Source of the DNA: Bin87 sp964347975
GTDB lineage: Bacteria; Chloroflexota; Dehalococcoidia; Lucifugimonadales; UBA3495
Assembly (NCBI GenBank): GCA_964347975.1
Contig: CAYGAY010000001.1
Location: 465,613 to 529,612, forward strand
Length of the DNA stretch: 64,000 nucleotides
Direction: 5' to 3'
Under the pieces are notes generated by a model, which was not told the DNA's origin, did no database searches, and saw only the letters and a program-made list of their open reading frames with translations. Both the position numbers and the translations under genes were made by a program. Of this stretch, positions 43,626 through 52,473 are shown one piece after another (position 1 is the stretch's first letter; every line of letters begins with the position of its first letter).

Positions 43626-45044
43626 CTACCCGCCCATGTGGAACACGACGGTCTTGAGCTCGGTCATTTCCTCGATGGCGTAGGCCGGGCCTTCCTTGCC
43701 CATGCCGCTGTCCTTGAGGCCGCCGTAAGGCATCACGTCGGCGCGCCATTGGGGCGACGAGTTGATGTGCAGGTTGCCCGAGTGAACTTCCAGCGCGAAC
43801 CGCATGGCCCAGTCCACGTTCTGCGTGAAGATGCCGGCAGAAAGCCCAAAACGGGAGTCGTTGGCCTTGGCGATGGCGTCGTCGATGTCGTCGAAGGCGC
43901 TGACCGCAACGGCCGGGCCGAAGAGTTCCTCGCGGGAAATCAGCATCTCCGGACGGGCGTCGGCGATCACGGTGGCGGTGTGCAGGGTGCCCTGCCGGTC
44001 GCCGCCGGCGATCACCCGGGCGCCCTGTCCCACGGCCTCGGCGATCCAGGTCTCGACGCGCTCGGCGTCGGTCTGGCGGATCATCGGCCCCATCTTCACG
44101 TCCTCGTCGAAGGGGTTGCCCACGCTGAACTCCTGGGTCGGCTTGACCAGCGCGTCCAGCAGATCCGCGTAGATGGTGCGTGCCGCGAAGACGCGCTGGG
44201 TGGAGATGCACACCTGTCCGGCGTTGGAGAAGCTGCTGGACACGGTGGCTGCGGCCACCTTATCGATGTCGGCGTCGGACATGATGATGAGCGGACTGTT
44301 GGACCCCAACTCCATGGTCACCTTCTTGATGCCAGCGTTGCGGCAGATGCGGTCGCCCACTTCCATGCTGCCGGTGAAGGTGATCTTGCGGACGTGAGGC
44401 GACCCGGTGATGGCATCGCCAATTTCCCCCCCGGAGCCGGTGATGGTCTGGATAGCTTCTTCCGGCAAACCGGCTTCCAGCAGGAGCTCGGTGAGTTTGA
44501 GAGCGGACAGTGGAGTGTCCCCAGCCGGCTTGAGGATAACGGCGTTGCCGGCGGCCAGGGCCGGGCCAACCTTGTGGCACACTAGGTTGAGGGGGAAGTT
44601 GAAGGGCGCGATGGCGGCGACGACGCCCACGGGCACCCGCACGGTGAACCCGAACTGGCTCACCACGCCGGGCGCAGCGTCCAGCGGGACCGTCTCGCCG
44701 TGCAGCCGCTTGGCCTCTTCCGCCGACAGAGTGATGGTCTGGATGGCCCGCTGCACTTCGGTGCGACCCTCGGCGATGACCTTGCCCTCTTCGCGCGTGA
44801 TGGTCTCGGCCAGGTCGTCGGCGCGTTCGTCCATCAGGTCGGCGGCGCGCTTCAAAATGGTGTAGCGTCGATGGGCCGGCAGTTTTCCCATTACGGCAGC
44901 GCCGCGGACGGCGCTGGCGATGGCCGCCTCAACGTCGGCCGCTGAGCCCCGCGGCACGGTGTCAAAAGCAGTCTGGTCAAAGGGATTGATGACGGGCATC
45001 TTGTCATCGCGGTCAACCCACTCACCGCAGATGTACATTCGCAT
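43626..45044 (-). CDS. NAD(P)-dependent aldehyde dehydrogenase
   Basis: 472 aa ALDH-superfamily enzyme. Catalytic C279 (FSNAGQVCIST), general base E245 (TMELGSNSP), oxyanion N149 (APFNFPLNL), cofactor strands ILKPAGDTPLS and ITFTGSMEVG. It resembles lactaldehyde / non-phosphorylating glyceraldehyde-3-phosphate / phosphonoacetaldehyde dehydrogenases; specificity not assignable. Confidence 0.9.
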   Translation of the reverse strand: MRMYICGEWVDRDDKMPVINPFDQTAFDTVPRGSAADVEAAIASAVRGAAVMGKLPAHRRYTILKRAADLMDERADDLAETITREEGKVIAEGRTEVQRAIQTITLSAEEAKRLHGETVPLDAAPGVVSQFGFTVRVPVGVVAAIAPFNFPLNLVCHKVGPALAAGNAVILKPAGDTPLSALKLTELLLEAGLPEEAIQTITGSGGEIGDAITGSPHVRKITFTGSMEVGDRICRNAGIKKVTMELGSNSPLIIMSDADIDKVAAATVSSSFSNAGQVCISTQRVFAARTIYADLLDALVKPTQEFSVGNPFDEDVKMGPMIRQTDAERVETWIAEAVGQGARVIAGGDRQGTLHTATVIADARPEMLISREELFGPAVAVSAFDDIDDAIAKANDSRFGLSAGIFTQNVDWAMRFALEVHSGNLHINSSPQWRADVMPYGGLKDSGMGKEGPAYAIEEMTELKTVVFHMGG

Positions 45045-45149
45045 GGCTAAACTCCTTAACGTCGAACCGAAATTAGCGCCGCCGGGCTTTCGCCGGCGGC
45101 AGCAATGGGCATTGTACTATATTGTCAGAATCAGGATTTACGGGATTAT

Positions 45150-45338
45150 CCTCATACGTACCCACTTTAACCGGTCATTCCACGACCGCCGTAGGCGGGC
45201 GATGGAATCTCGTTCCGGCGGTCGCCGCTTTCTGTTGCGAGAGCCTTGACGGAACGGCCCTTGCTACGCCGGCGAGATTGCCACGCTACGCTCGCAATGA
45301 CAAAGTAGGTACGCATGAGCAAAGTGGGTACGCGTGGG
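45150..45338. mobile_element. MITE-like element C with 9-10 bp target duplication
   Basis: About 189 bp starting CCTCATACGTACCC. The right end is doubled: GGTACGCATGAG is followed by a second terminus GTGGGTACGCGTGGG. Direct repeats CGGGATTAT flank it (45141-45149 and 45339-45347). The interior has CATTCCACGACCGCCGTAGG and CTCGCAATGACAAAG-like arms shared with A and B. It has no transposase ORF. Confidence 0.75.
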
Positions 45339-45394
45339 CGGGATTATCGGATTGGCAGGATTGCATGACCATCTTGAAAATCCTCTAATCGTGT

Positions 45395-46078
45395 TCATCC
45401 TGATTCTGACGAAACGTCACTCTCGCCCAGGACTATGCTCCGGCCGGTGTTGGTAACCTTATAGTGGCCGGGTCGGCCCGGTATGCGTTCCAGCCACCGG
45501 AACTTGGTGCGGGCAGCGTTGCGAAGGGTCTGGACGAAGCTGTGGGGTATCGGCCAACCGATCAAGGTGAACAGGCGCTCGAGCTCGTCGGGGTCAACGC
45601 TGACGATGTTGAGGTAACGGTGGGCCGCCTCCGCCGCCGCCACGACCTTCCGCATGTCACCCAGTGGATTGACCCTTTGGCAAAAAGCCATGAACTCCAG
45701 CTCATCCGGTGTCGTACGTACCATCGGGCTGACGCCGTTGGTCGCGCCGTTCGCCGTTTCCGCCGGAGACTGCGCAACCGGAGGCGCGGTGACGCGCTGC
45801 ACGATGGCGGGCGACCTGACATCGGTTTGCGGGACGGCCGGCATGGGTTCCGGCGCCGTTTCGGCCGGTCTCTCGTGAGTAACGCCGTTTTCATGGCTGT
45901 GCCCGTTGGTAGAGACCGGCGACCCGGATGTGGCGGTCAGCGCCGGCGTGGGCGTCTCGCCGTTGGACCCAACCAACTGGGGCATGAAGGAATGCAGCAC
46001 CTCACGCACCAACTCCCGGTCATCGGATTCTATGGAAACCTGGGCGCCCAGAGGCAATGTTATGCTGAGCTTGTTCAT
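45395..46078 (-). CDS. Uncharacterised protein with a C-terminal winged-helix-like domain
   Basis: 227 aa. Residues 1-36 form a small beta/alpha segment (KLSITLPLGAQVSIES). A disordered linker rich in Pro, Thr and Ala follows (about 37-120). The final 100 residues are helical and end with ERIPGRPGHYKVTNTGRSIVLG, a pattern like the wing of a winged helix-turn-helix. It may bind nucleic acid; no catalytic motif. No recognised family. It is upstream of uvrC by about 220 nt on the same strand reading order, with no obvious operon. Confidence 0.65.
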   Translation of the reverse strand: MNKLSITLPLGAQVSIESDDRELVREVLHSFMPQLVGSNGETPTPALTATSGSPVSTNGHSHENGVTHERPAETAPEPMPAVPQTDVRSPAIVQRVTAPPVAQSPAETANGATNGVSPMVRTTPDELEFMAFCQRVNPLGDMRKVVAAAEAAHRYLNIVSVDPDELERLFTLIGWPIPHSFVQTLRNAARTKFRWLERIPGRPGHYKVTNTGRSIVLGESDVSSESG

Positions 46079-46301
46079 TACACCACATCAGTCGGCGCGC
46101 GTCCCGCCTTACGTTAATGGTAATGTAAGGCCGGGCTTGCTGGCAAGGCGAAACGGCGGCAGGTTCGTCTGATTGCCAACCGCGCCGTCAGCCGCAGCGG
46201 ATTACCCGCAACTCCGGCGGGTTGCCAAAATCGCGGTTATGAGATCGGTCTGGCGATTCATTCCGGTTCACCCGCGACCGACACTCATTGGGTCAGTCGA
46301 T

Positions 46302-48158
46302 CTAAATCGTTTGCTTCAATCTCACCGCCAGCGAGCGGGTCAGGCCAGGCACGGCAGCAATATCCTCAACGCTGGCTTCCTTTATCCCCTGCAACGATCC
46401 AAACCGGCGCAGCAGCATCCGTTTGCGTTTCGGGCCGATGCCGGTCACCATATCAATGGGCGACTTCAGACTGCTCTTGGAGCGCAGGTTGCGGTGGAAG
46501 CTGATGGCGAAGCGGTGCGCCTCGTCCCTGATCCGTTGCATCAGGTAGAGAGCCTGGGAAGCCCGGGGCAGCATAATGGGTTCCGGCGTGTGGGGAACGA
46601 AAATTTCCTCGTTCTCTTTGGCCAGGGAGCATAACGGTATCTGCTCCAGGCCCAGGTGCAGCATCACCTCCCGCGCCGCCGAGAGATGCCCCTTGCCGCC
46701 GTCAATGATCACCAGGTCGGGCATGACGCCCCAGGTGTCCACCTTGCCGTCGGGGTCGGGGTTGGCAATGGCCTGGCTGAGCCGCTTGAACCGGCGGGTG
46801 AGCATCTCCTTCATGCTGGCGTAGTCGTCAACGCCGTCCACCGCCTTGATCTTGAAACGACGATAGTCCCGGGTGCGTGGCTTGCCGTCGTCAAAGACCA
46901 CCATGCTCCCCACCAGGTTGCTGCCCTGGATGTGGGATATGTCGTAACACTCCATGCGGCGGGGCGCGGCCGGCAGGCTCAGGTCCTCTTCCAGCTCAGT
47001 AAGCGCTCCCTGGATGGCATCGGAGCGGTTCAGCCATTTTACCCGATGCTGGGCCAGGCCCTCGGCGGCATTGTCGGCCACCACTTGCATGAGCTTGCGG
47101 TTTTCGCCGCGCTGGGGCCGGTGGATACGTACTGCGCCGCCGCGTTTGTTCCTCAGGAACTGTTGCAGGACATCAACGTCATCCGCCGGCGGGTCGTGCT
47201 GCACCAGCACCAGGGGAGGCGCTTCCAGGGCGCTGGCGTAGAACTGCTGCACGAACTGGGCGATGATCTGCCCCGGCTCGTCGTCCTGCGGCCCTTCCAT
47301 GAAGAAGTGGTCGCGACCAATGAGCTTGCCCCGTCGCACGAAGAAAACCTCCACCCAGGTCTCGTTGGCCGCCACCGATACGGCAATGGCGTCCAGGTCC
47401 GTTGACCGGCCCGAATCAACCTTGACGGTGCGCTCCTCCTCGAACTTATGAATGGCCGCCATCTGGTCGCGCAGGGCGGCGGCGCGCTCGAATTCCAGCG
47501 CCTCCGACGCTGCTTCCATCTTGTCCCGCAGCTGCCCGGTGACGGTTTCGGTCTTACCTTCCAGGAACAGGATGACCTGCTTGATCACCTCCTCATATTC
47601 ATCTCGATCAGCCAGGCCGGCGCATGGGCCCACGCAGCGGTGGATGTAGTATTCCAGGCAGGGCCGGGGGTCAGTCCCGGTGATCCGCTTGGTACACGAG
47701 CGGTAGGGAAACAGTTTCTTCACCAGGTCCATGGACTGGCGAACGCTGCCCGCGCTGGCAAAAGGCCCGAAATAACGCGCGCCGTCGTCATGCGCCCCCC
47801 GCGTGATGTACACCCGTGGAAACTCTTCGGCCAGGTCAACCTTCAGGTACGGGTAGGTCTTGTCATCCTTGAGGCGGACGTTGAAGTAAGGGCGATGGCG
47901 CTTGATCAGCGTGTTTTCCAGGATCAGGGCCTCGGCCTCGGTATCGGTGACGATGTACTCAAAGTCCGCCAGTTCGCCGACCATGCGGCGCGTCTTGCGA
48001 TCCAGCCCGGCCGGCGCGCCGAAATAGGAACGAAGCCGGTTGCGGAGCGCCGCCGCCTTGCCGACGTAGATCACCGCGCCGCCGGCGTTCTTCATTAGAT
48101 AGACGCCGGGACGCTCGGGAGTCACCAGCAGGCGATGTTCAAACTCGTGCCGCGCCAT
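46302..48158 (-). CDS. uvrC: Excinuclease ABC subunit C
   Basis: 618 aa, full length. The N-terminal GIY-YIG nuclease (GVYLMKNAGGAVIYVGKA, about residues 18-35) makes the 3' incision. A UVR helix pair follows (about 205-240), then the RNase H-like 5' nuclease (MECYDISHIQGSNLVGSMVV, LVIIDGGKGHL) and a C-terminal helix-hairpin-helix pair (IGPKRKRMLLRRFGS, VEDIAAVPGLTRSLA). The cysteines around residue 160-180 (CTKRITGTDPRPCLEYYIHRC) fit the Fe-S/zinc Cys cluster of UvrC. Confidence 0.96.
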   Translation of the reverse strand: MARHEFEHRLLVTPERPGVYLMKNAGGAVIYVGKAAALRNRLRSYFGAPAGLDRKTRRMVGELADFEYIVTDTEAEALILENTLIKRHRPYFNVRLKDDKTYPYLKVDLAEEFPRVYITRGAHDDGARYFGPFASAGSVRQSMDLVKKLFPYRSCTKRITGTDPRPCLEYYIHRCVGPCAGLADRDEYEEVIKQVILFLEGKTETVTGQLRDKMEAASEALEFERAAALRDQMAAIHKFEEERTVKVDSGRSTDLDAIAVSVAANETWVEVFFVRRGKLIGRDHFFMEGPQDDEPGQIIAQFVQQFYASALEAPPLVLVQHDPPADDVDVLQQFLRNKRGGAVRIHRPQRGENRKLMQVVADNAAEGLAQHRVKWLNRSDAIQGALTELEEDLSLPAAPRRMECYDISHIQGSNLVGSMVVFDDGKPRTRDYRRFKIKAVDGVDDYASMKEMLTRRFKRLSQAIANPDPDGKVDTWGVMPDLVIIDGGKGHLSAAREVMLHLGLEQIPLCSLAKENEEIFVPHTPEPIMLPRASQALYLMQRIRDEAHRFAISFHRNLRSKSSLKSPIDMVTGIGPKRKRMLLRRFGSLQGIKEASVEDIAAVPGLTRSLAVRLKQTI

Positions 48159-48184
48159 TGCCGCCCCTTCCCCTGCGGGTCAGT

Positions 48185-48535
48185 CTATAGCACAAAAGAG
48201 ACGGCGATCAGGGCAACCAGCAGGACACCGCTGAAGATGCCGATGCGCCTCAGCTCCGAGCCGACGTGATTGTAGGCCGCCGGACGCTGGAATCGCCGTC
48301 CCTGGGGTGGCCTGATTGGTCGGGCGCGCGGGGCAGCGGCCGGCGTCAGATCCGCCGGCGCTGCGGCTGCCGCCGGGGCTCCGGGGGAAGCATCGGTTGC
48401 CGGCCCATGGGCCACGGCGGTGGCCGTCGCCGCCGCTGCCGCGTTGGTCCGGGGCGCCGTACTGCGGTTCGCGTTGCCGCGCCGGCGACGCAGATTGCTC
48501 TGGCGGGAAGCCACCCGTTTGCCTTTGCTAGGCAT
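48185..48535 (-). CDS. Small basic protein with C-terminal membrane anchor
   Basis: 116 aa: a Lys/Arg-rich N-terminus (MPSKGKRVASRQSNLRRRRG), a long Ala/Pro/Thr-rich disordered stretch, and one C-terminal membrane helix (IGIFSGVLLVALIAVSFVL), so it is tail-anchored with the basic part probably in the cytoplasm. It ends 26 nt before uvrC starts reading on the same strand. Function unknown. Confidence 0.65.
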   Translation of the reverse strand: MPSKGKRVASRQSNLRRRRGNANRSTAPRTNAAAAATATAVAHGPATDASPGAPAAAAAPADLTPAAAPRARPIRPPQGRRFQRPAAYNHVGSELRRIGIFSGVLLVALIAVSFVL

Positions 48536-48716
48536 AACGCACCTCCAGACGCCGCGACGCCAATCCGCGCGCCGCCGGCGTACTCATAAACCTGATATTG
48601 TCGGGAACGTCCCGGTATCGCGGTTCGCTCTCTCCCACCCATGATACCAGCAAACGCGATGGAGTTGACGCTGTATCGCCGGCAGGTTTATGTAAATAGT
48701 GAAGATCCCACGGCGG

Positions 48717-49481
48717 TTATTCGGCCAGCAGGTCGTTGAGCCGGGATTCGATCAGGTCCACGCCGCGCGCGCCGGCGCTGCGGTAGGCAATGCGGCCCTC
48801 TTTGTCCAGGAACACGTAGCTGGGTACGCCCTGTATGCCGTATGCTGACGCCAGTTGAGCGTGCTCATCGTAAATGTTGGGGAAGGTCAGTTGGTTGCGT
48901 TCCACGAAAGCGATGGTGTCGGCCTTCGTGGTCCTGAACTGGGACACGCCGATGACGTTGATGCCGGCCGTCTCGAACTTCTCGCGGTACCGCTTTGCTA
49001 CAACGGGCAACTCCCGTTGACAGTGTGGTCACCAGGGCGCCCAGAAAGCGAGCAGGGTCGGGGTGCCGATGGTGTCCGCCAGGAGCAGGTCGGCGCCATC
49101 AAGCAGGCGGGCCTGGAAGGGAATGGACTGCTCTCGTTCGCCCGATTCACTCGATCCGGCCGGCGCCGGCAGAGGGCGTGGCGTGTAGGTGGGCCGGAGG
49201 GTGGCGGTCGGCGCCGGCGCATCGGTCGGCGGAGACATGGCAGTGGACGGATCGGGCGTAGGCATCGCCGTTGGGGTGGGAGGTTCCGTGGGTTCCGCCG
49301 TGGGCAGCAAAAACTGTATGGTTGCCGGGTAGTCCGGCGTAGCCGACTGCTCGGCGGGGGCGGCACAGCCGACCAGGATCACGCCAAGGGCCAAGGCCAT
49401 GACGAGCCAGGCGCCGGACGAAAGTTTGAATCCCCCCGGTCTCGCCGGACGGGCGCTGAATGGGTTGCGCGGCCAAATCAT
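48717..49481 (-). CDS. Probable selenoprotein: TlpA/ResA-like thioredoxin-fold lipoprotein with in-frame TGA (U-P-H-C)
   Basis: Read through the TGA at 49031-49029 this is one 254-aa protein; both halves are in the same frame. Residues 1-39 are a lipoprotein signal with lipobox LVGC (C39). A Pro/Thr-rich linker follows to about 120, then a thioredoxin fold: LLAFWAPW at 143-150, TGA as residue 151, then P-H-C (152-154), QRELPVVAKRY, NVIGVSQFR and the cis-Pro loop GIQGVPSYVFLD. The family has CPxC at 151-154, so TGA replaces the first Cys. A SECIS-like hairpin follows. It would be an extracytoplasmic thiol-disulphide or peroxide-reducing enzyme. The alternative is a Cys-to-stop mutation or sequencing error. 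Confidence 0.75.
49001..49019 (-). promoter_or_regulatory. Candidate bacterial SECIS element
   Basis: In mRNA sense CAACGGG (49019-49013) pairs perfectly with CCCGUUG (49007-49001) around loop AGUUG. The loop begins 17 nt after the UGA at 49031-49029. Known bacterial SECIS elements are hairpins directly after UGA, with a small apical loop about 16-37 nt downstream and a G among its first bases; here G is the second loop base. Confidence 0.65.
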
Positions 49482-49634
49482 TGCAAAGCTACACTAGCAT
49501 ACTTTTCTTGCCGGCGCATCGGCGGTCTGTCTCAGGGCAATCGCATCATGGGGGCCGGTACATCAATTCAGTCGCCTCGGCGACGGTGGTAGAATGAAGC
49601 AAAGACTTGCCAACTTACGCCGCCTTCGGGAGCG

Positions 49635-50567
49635 ATGGCTATGAACACAATCAAGACTTTCTTCCTGCTGATGGCGCTGACCGGGCTGTTGCTGCTCATC
49701 GGCGCGGCAATCGGTGGTCAGGCCGGCGTCATCATCGCCGTGATTATTGCGCTTGCGATGAATTTCGGGGCCTACTGGTTCAGCGACAAGATCGCCCTCA
49801 GCATGGCCCACGCCCGCCGGATCACCCAGGAAGAGGACCCCGAACTGTTCAAGCTGGTGGCGGAGCAGGCCCAACTGGCCAATATGCCCATGCCCAAGGT
49901 GTACGAGATTGACACCGACTCCCCCAACGCCTTTGCCACGGGACGCAACCCGCAGAACGCCACCGTCGCCGTGACCGCCGGCATCCGGCGCATCCTTACG
50001 CGGGAGGAACTGGCTGGCGTGATGGCCCACGAAATGGCCCACGTGGGCAACCGGGACACACTCATCATGGCTATCGTCGCCACCATCGCCGGCGCGATTA
50101 CCATGCTCGCCTTTATGGCCCAGATCGCCGCCATCTTCGGCAGCTTCGGCGGCCACCATGACGACGATGAGGGCGGCGGAGCCGGCAACATCTTCGGCCT
50201 GCTCATCATCGCCATCATCATGCCCATCGCGGCGACGATCATCCGAATGGCCATCTCCCGCGCCCGCGAGTTTCAGGCCGACCAGACGGGGGCGCACAAC
50301 TGCGGCAACCCGGAGGCCCTGGCCCGCGCGCTGGAAAAACTGGAGATGGGCTCGGAAATCCGCCCTATGAAGGTGAACGAGGCCGCCTCGCACTTGTTCA
50401 TCGTCAACCCGCTCAGCGGGCGCTCCATGGCCCGCCTGTTCTCCACGCACCCACCCACTGAGGAACGGGTCCGCCGCCTGCGGGAGATGAACGTCCGCCC
50501 CAACTACGGCAGCATCGACCGCCCCAACTACGACATACCGGGCAGCAGCGACCGGCCTAACTTCTAA
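49635..50567 (+). CDS. htpX: HtpX-type membrane zinc metalloprotease
   Basis: 310-aa M48 protease for membrane-protein quality control. Two N-terminal membrane helices (about residues 8-46), zinc motif H132-E133-M-A-H136, two more helices (about 145-165 and 185-205), then SRAREFQADQTGA, whose Glu is the third zinc ligand, and LFSTHPPTEERVRRLREM near the end. The tail NYGSIDRPNYDIPG... is Asn/Pro-rich. ATG 49635 and 49641 are both possible starts. Confidence 0.95.
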   Translation: MAMNTIKTFFLLMALTGLLLLIGAAIGGQAGVIIAVIIALAMNFGAYWFSDKIALSMAHARRITQEEDPELFKLVAEQAQLANMPMPKVYEIDTDSPNAFATGRNPQNATVAVTAGIRRILTREELAGVMAHEMAHVGNRDTLIMAIVATIAGAITMLAFMAQIAAIFGSFGGHHDDDEGGGAGNIFGLLIIAIIMPIAATIIRMAISRAREFQADQTGAHNCGNPEALARALEKLEMGSEIRPMKVNEAASHLFIVNPLSGRSMARLFSTHPPTEERVRRLREMNVRPNYGSIDRPNYDIPGSSDRPNF

Positions 50568-50599
50568 CGCTTTTTGCCGCTGCGTGCCGACCAGCCGAC

Positions 50600-51406
50600 A
50601 TGGCGCATAAAAAGGCCGACCCCAAAGCTGTCGCCGTGGCGCAGGCGGTGCAGGAACAAGTACGGAACGACGCCGTTATCGTCCTGTTCGGCTCCCGCGC
50701 CCGCGGCGATTACCACCAGCGTTCCGACATCGACCTGATGATGCTGGTGCCCGACCGGGATGCCAGCGGCCACGATGCCTGGGCCGCCGCTTCCCGTACC
50801 GCTCGCGCTGCCGCCGCGCGGGAGTACGGCCGCCCGGTGGCAGTGGACGTTTTGCAGATTGACCACCCGCGCTTTCGCCGGGGCCGCCGCGCCGTCAACC
50901 ACGTCGCCTACGACGTCATCAGGGACGGTATCCCCATGACCCAAATCCCTTTCTCAGCCATCGATCCCGACGACGATGACGGCTACCCGGATAACTGGAT
51001 CGACATCAGCGAACGCCTTCGGGACGCGCTGCGCGCCTTTAGGTATATGCGCTATGACCTGGCCGACGGCGCCGAAAAATACCTCGGTCGCAACGGCCAG
51101 GAAACCCTGGAACACTGCTATAAGGCTCTGATCTCAGCCTTGGGCGTAGCCTACTCCCGCACCCACAACCTCCGGGAACTGGAAGCCCAACTCGACCAAC
51201 TCAGCGAAAGGCACGGCCTCCACATCCCACCATGCCTGGACTGGCTGGAAGGTTTTTACGGAGGAAAGCGTTACGACCCGCCCGGGCCCATCCCCATAGA
51301 ACCCAGGGCGTTCTTTGACCAAGTGGAACAGGTCAAAGACGCCATCATAGCCCGCGTCCAGGAAATCACCGGCACGTCCGAGGCGGACCTGTACCCGGAG
51401 CGATAA
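50600..51406 (+). CDS. MNT nucleotidyltransferase-HEPN fusion protein
   Basis: 268 aa. Residues about 25-110 are a minimal nucleotidyltransferase: GSRARGDYHQRSDIDL with G31-S32, D43 and D45. From about 125 on comes a HEPN domain (WIDISERLRDALRAFRYMRYDL, ETLEHCYKALISALGVAY, SRTHNLRELEAQL with the R-x-H core). MNT and HEPN normally form two-gene toxin-antitoxin pairs, where MNT AMPylates the HEPN RNase; here they are one chain. It starts 33 nt after htpX on the same strand but belongs to the accessory patch. Confidence 0.82.
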   Translation: MAHKKADPKAVAVAQAVQEQVRNDAVIVLFGSRARGDYHQRSDIDLMMLVPDRDASGHDAWAAASRTARAAAAREYGRPVAVDVLQIDHPRFRRGRRAVNHVAYDVIRDGIPMTQIPFSAIDPDDDDGYPDNWIDISERLRDALRAFRYMRYDLADGAEKYLGRNGQETLEHCYKALISALGVAYSRTHNLRELEAQLDQLSERHGLHIPPCLDWLEGFYGGKRYDPPGPIPIEPRAFFDQVEQVKDAIIARVQEITGTSEADLYPER

Positions 51407-51435
51407 ATTTGCCGCCCATTCGGAGCGACTGTCGC

Positions 51436-51849
51436 TCAACTAGTGAAAGGGTTGAGCAGATCGGCGCCCAACCCCTGGACATGAGAGAGGTTGCGCGTCA
51501 CTAAAGTCAGACCATGGACTTTGGCGGTAGCGGCGAGTAGGCCGTCAACAATTGGCACGTTGCGGATGGCATACATCTGGCCCCAAGCGTCGGCAACGGC
51601 GGCGTCAATTGGAAGGATGCGATGGTCAAAGCTGTGGATCAAACTGCGCAGCCAAACGTCCAGGTTTTCCGCTTGGGCATAGTCCTGCCGGCGGCGGCTC
51701 ATGGCGATTCCCTTGCGAAGCTCTCCAATCACCAGCGGGCTGATAAAGAGGTCCGCTACCGGGATGCTGGCGAACCAGGCAATAACCCCGGGGTTGCCGC
51801 GACGACCACGGCGGGTTTCTGAAACTACGTTGGTGTCGAGCAGGAACAC
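51436..51849 (-). CDS. vapC: VapC/FitB-type PIN toxin
   Basis: 137-aa PIN ribonuclease toxin. D5 (FLLDTNVVSE), E43 (PLVIGELRKG), D102 (VDGLLAATAK) and N120 (LVTRNLSHV, often Asp) make the active site. GTG start at 51849 overlaps the stop of the antitoxin gene by one base, so the two are coupled. It probably cleaves a tRNA or other structured RNA. Confidence 0.87.
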   Translation of the reverse strand: MFLLDTNVVSETRRGRRGNPGVIAWFASIPVADLFISPLVIGELRKGIAMSRRRQDYAQAENLDVWLRSLIHSFDHRILPIDAAVADAWGQMYAIRNVPIVDGLLAATAKVHGLTLVTRNLSHVQGLGADLLNPFTS

Positions 51850-52067
51850 TACAATTCCATCTCGCGTGGATATTCAGGTTCCCGGGTCAAATCAATGTCG
51901 TCGATGGGGCAGGCCATCAGCATCTCTTTGAAGTTAAGACCGCTGTAGTCAATCAATGTTTTCCTGGGGTCCATGGCGATCACTTTTTTGCCGAGTTCGG
52001 TAACGTCCACCAGTTCGCCGTCCGGCAAAATCGGACGGGTAATATGTTGATAGTTCCTATCAGTCAT
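51849..52067 (-). CDS. Putative antitoxin partner of VapC
   Basis: 72 aa from ATG 52067, with GGAG 9 nt upstream; the frame extends to 52082 but those codons derive from the old toxin stump. The C-terminal GLNFKEMLMACPIDDIDLTR and EYPREMEL look like a toxin-wrapping tail. The N-terminal half has no recognised DNA-binding fold. It overlaps vapC by one base. Paralogue at 52119-52421. Confidence 0.7.
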   Translation of the reverse strand: MTDRNYQHITRPILPDGELVDVTELGKKVIAMDPRKTLIDYSGLNFKEMLMACPIDDIDLTREPEYPREMEL

Positions 52068-52086
52068 GGCGGCCATCTCCATAAGC

Positions 52087-52107
52087 TTTGGTATCGAGCA
52101 GGAACAT
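52087..52107 (-). pseudogene. Six-codon stump of a second vapC
   Basis: Directly after the upstream antitoxin gene, ATG TTC CTG CTC GAT ACC reads MFLLDT, identical in protein to the first six residues of the intact toxin at 51849 and preceded by the same GGAA-TGTA junction. Then the sequence jumps into the leader of the second antitoxin. This is the deletion scar of a toxin copy. Confidence 0.7.
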
Positions 52108-52118
52108 TACAGTTCCAC

Positions 52119-52421
52119 CTAGCGCGGAAATTCGATTTCCCGCGTCAGATCAATACCCTCAATAGGACAAGCGGCCAGAAATTCCTTGAAATTGAGGGAG
52201 CGATAGTGCTCGCGTATGCGCTCCCGTTCCTCGTCGCCAAGCGGCTTATCCCTGTCCGGGTTGGAGTGTGCAGACCCGAAGCCTATATTCATGTAATTGG
52301 GAACCGAGATGGGGTTTCTAACGGTCATTTCAGCGCCGCCTGGTTGTGTAGCGCCGCCGCTAGATGCCTCTGAGGGGGAGTTTTGTTCAGAGGCGATTTT
52401 GACACCACCAACAGCGGGCAA
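52119..52421 (-). CDS. Orphan antitoxin paralogue
   Basis: Up to 100 aa (ATG 52421; ATG 52328 gives a 69-aa form that starts MTVRNPISVPNY). Its C-terminus LNFKEFLAACPIEGIDLTREIEFPR matches the antitoxin at 51849-52067 over about 25 residues. Its stop (TAG) comes earlier than in the paralogue, and the old tail survives as GTG GAA CTG. The partner toxin is gone apart from the stump, so it may act on the remaining VapC or on none. Confidence 0.65.
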   Translation of the reverse strand: MPAVGGVKIASEQNSPSEASSGGATQPGGAEMTVRNPISVPNYMNIGFGSAHSNPDRDKPLGDEERERIREHYRSLNFKEFLAACPIEGIDLTREIEFPR

Positions 52422-52473
52422 TTACATTATAGCCCGCTGTTGACCGGCAGATAATCCCGACTGGAGACCTGCA

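Noticed and set aside
49029..49031. The TGA as evidence for UGA read as Trp genome-wide
   Set aside because: Many other genes here end properly at TGA (for example the AAA ATPase at 3845 and the biotin carboxylase at 35001), and Trp does not fit the CxxC position.
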